Shown here in pieces: positions 15,388 to 15,840 of a stretch of DNA of 15,840 bases (position 1 is the first letter of the stretch; every line of letters begins with the position of its first letter). A model generated the notes under the pieces. That model did not search any database. It worked only from the letters and a program-made list of their open reading frames with translations, and had not been told where the DNA came from. The stretch comes from Actinomycetes bacterium (GTDB lineage: Bacteria > Actinomycetota > Actinomycetes > Actinomycetales > Dermabacteraceae), in assembly GCA_023389045.1 (NCBI GenBank), contig JAEWEZ010000154.1, positions 1 to 15,840 on the forward strand. The letters run 5' to 3'. The translations under genes were made by a program, and so were the position numbers.

Positions 15388-15684
15388 TCACTCCTCCCCC
15401 AGGATCTGCGGCACCGCGAAGCGGCCGTCCTCGGCCTCAGGGGCGCCGCTGAGGGCTTCCTCCTGGCTGAGGGTCTGGGTGACCTCGTCCTTGCGGAACA
15501 CATTGGTCATCGCGATGGGGTGGCTGGTGGCGGGAACATCCGCGGTCGCGACCTCGGACACGGAGGCCACAGCGTCCATGATGGCGTCGAACTCCCCGGC
15601 CAGGCGGGTGATCTCGTCATCGGTGAGCTGGATCCGTGCGAGGTCGGCGAGGCGGGCAACGTCGTCTCGTCCGATCGAAGGCAT
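15388..15684 (-). CDS. gatC: Aspartyl/glutamyl-tRNA(Asn/Gln) amidotransferase subunit C
   Basis: A 98-residue small subunit that wraps around and stabilises the GatA-GatB pair. The N-terminal half carries the helical pattern DDVARLADLARIQLTDDEI, typical of GatC. The middle part has PTSHP-like ATSHPIAMTNVFRKDE near 52-67, and the C-terminus ends in the usual FAVPQIL before a short acidic tail. The length matches the family (about 95-100 residues). First gene of the gatC-gatA-gatB operon. The ATG at 15684 fits the family N-terminus. No Shine-Dalgarno precedes it; TAGAAT ends six bases upstream, so the operon mRNA is probably leaderless. Confidence 0.96.
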   Translation of the reverse strand: MPSIGRDDVARLADLARIQLTDDEITRLAGEFDAIMDAVASVSEVATADVPATSHPIAMTNVFRKDEVTQTLSQEEALSGAPEAEDGRFAVPQILGEE

Positions 15685-15690
15685 GCCCGC

Positions 15691-15696
15691 ATTCTA
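15691..15696 (-). promoter_or_regulatory. Putative -10 box for a leaderless gatCAB transcript
   Basis: On the minus strand TAGAAT is followed by GCGGGC and then the gatC ATG, so the transcript should start at or next to the A of the start codon. There is no Shine-Dalgarno between. No recognisable -35 lies at 15-19 bases. The hexamer and its distance are identical to those before ilvD. Confidence 0.5.
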
Positions 15697-15819
15697 GGCA
15701 CCGCATCTGACGAACACGGCATCGCCCACGGCTCGAGAAGCACACGGGCAGAGCGCATGGGCTGGCAGAGCATGAATGGGTGCCGCTTTGTCTGGATTCT
15801 TCTACCGGAAAATTCAACG

Positions 15820-15840
15820 GGTCTGGAGGGAAAACAGACC
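15820..15840. repeat. Small inverted repeat at the window edge
   Basis: GGTCTG at 15820-15825 is the reverse complement of CAGACC at 15835-15840, with a nine-base loop. On the minus strand it is followed by CGTTGAATTTTCC, so it could terminate a gene lying beyond the right edge. The arms may continue outside the window. No gene is seen in 15685-15840. Confidence 0.3.

Noticed and set aside
15617..15817. 66-codon minus-strand frame upstream of and overlapping gatC
   Set aside because: It overlaps the gatC start in another frame, has an unlikely composition, and matches no family I recognise.
1..15840. CRISPR array, tRNA, rRNA, phage or defence genes
   Set aside because: I saw no regularly spaced repeats, no tRNA cloverleaf and no such proteins on either strand; every gene but one falls in a well-known housekeeping or transport family, the exception being the unassigned lipoprotein at 9092-9982.

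Overview
The window is compact, GC-rich bacterial chromosome. Codons are strongly biased to G/C in the third position, and strong Shine-Dalgarno sites sit next to genes that look leaderless. Two ABC ATPase domains are fused in one polypeptide, and gatC-gatA-gatB are contiguous. Together these suggest a high-GC actinobacterium, perhaps a Micrococcales member such as a Dermabacteraceae relative. That placement is an inference; there is no rRNA or marker gene that would prove it.

Layout. (1) Positions 3-3832, plus strand: the end of a peptide-uptake operon, with a double-domain Dpp/Opp ATPase followed by a family 5 substrate-binding lipoprotein. The permease genes would lie to the left of the window. 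A GC-rich hairpin follows. (2) 4064-5707, plus strand: a fused uroporphyrinogen-III methyltransferase and CbiX/SirB-like chelatase for siroheme (or corrinoid) synthesis. (3) 5729-7561, minus strand: ilvD, convergent with the previous gene, for branched-chain amino acid synthesis. (4) 7645-11850, minus strand: two paralogous AGCS-type sodium:alanine/glycine symporter genes on either side of a gene for an unrecognised lipoprotein. The upstream copy (10126-11850) is intact. The downstream copy (7645-9055) has lost about 70 codons internally and is frameshifted. (5) 11851-12336: a 486-base intergenic region with two notable inverted-repeat structures and no gene. (6) 12337-15684, minus strand: gatC-gatA-gatB, the tRNA-dependent amidotransferase operon, tightly coupled with a 1-base gap and an ATGA overlap. 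(7) 15685-15840: gatC upstream region.

The theme is nitrogen and amino acid economy: peptide import, alanine/glycine import, branched-chain synthesis, and Gln/Asn-tRNA formation. These are mostly independent housekeeping units rather than one system. I found no phage, transposase, CRISPR, tRNA or rRNA, and no convincing undescribed system. The observations most worth a second look are the decayed AGCS copy, the matching TAGAAT-N6-ATG arrangement at ilvD and gatC, the elaborate hairpin behind gatB, and the methyltransferase-chelatase fusion.
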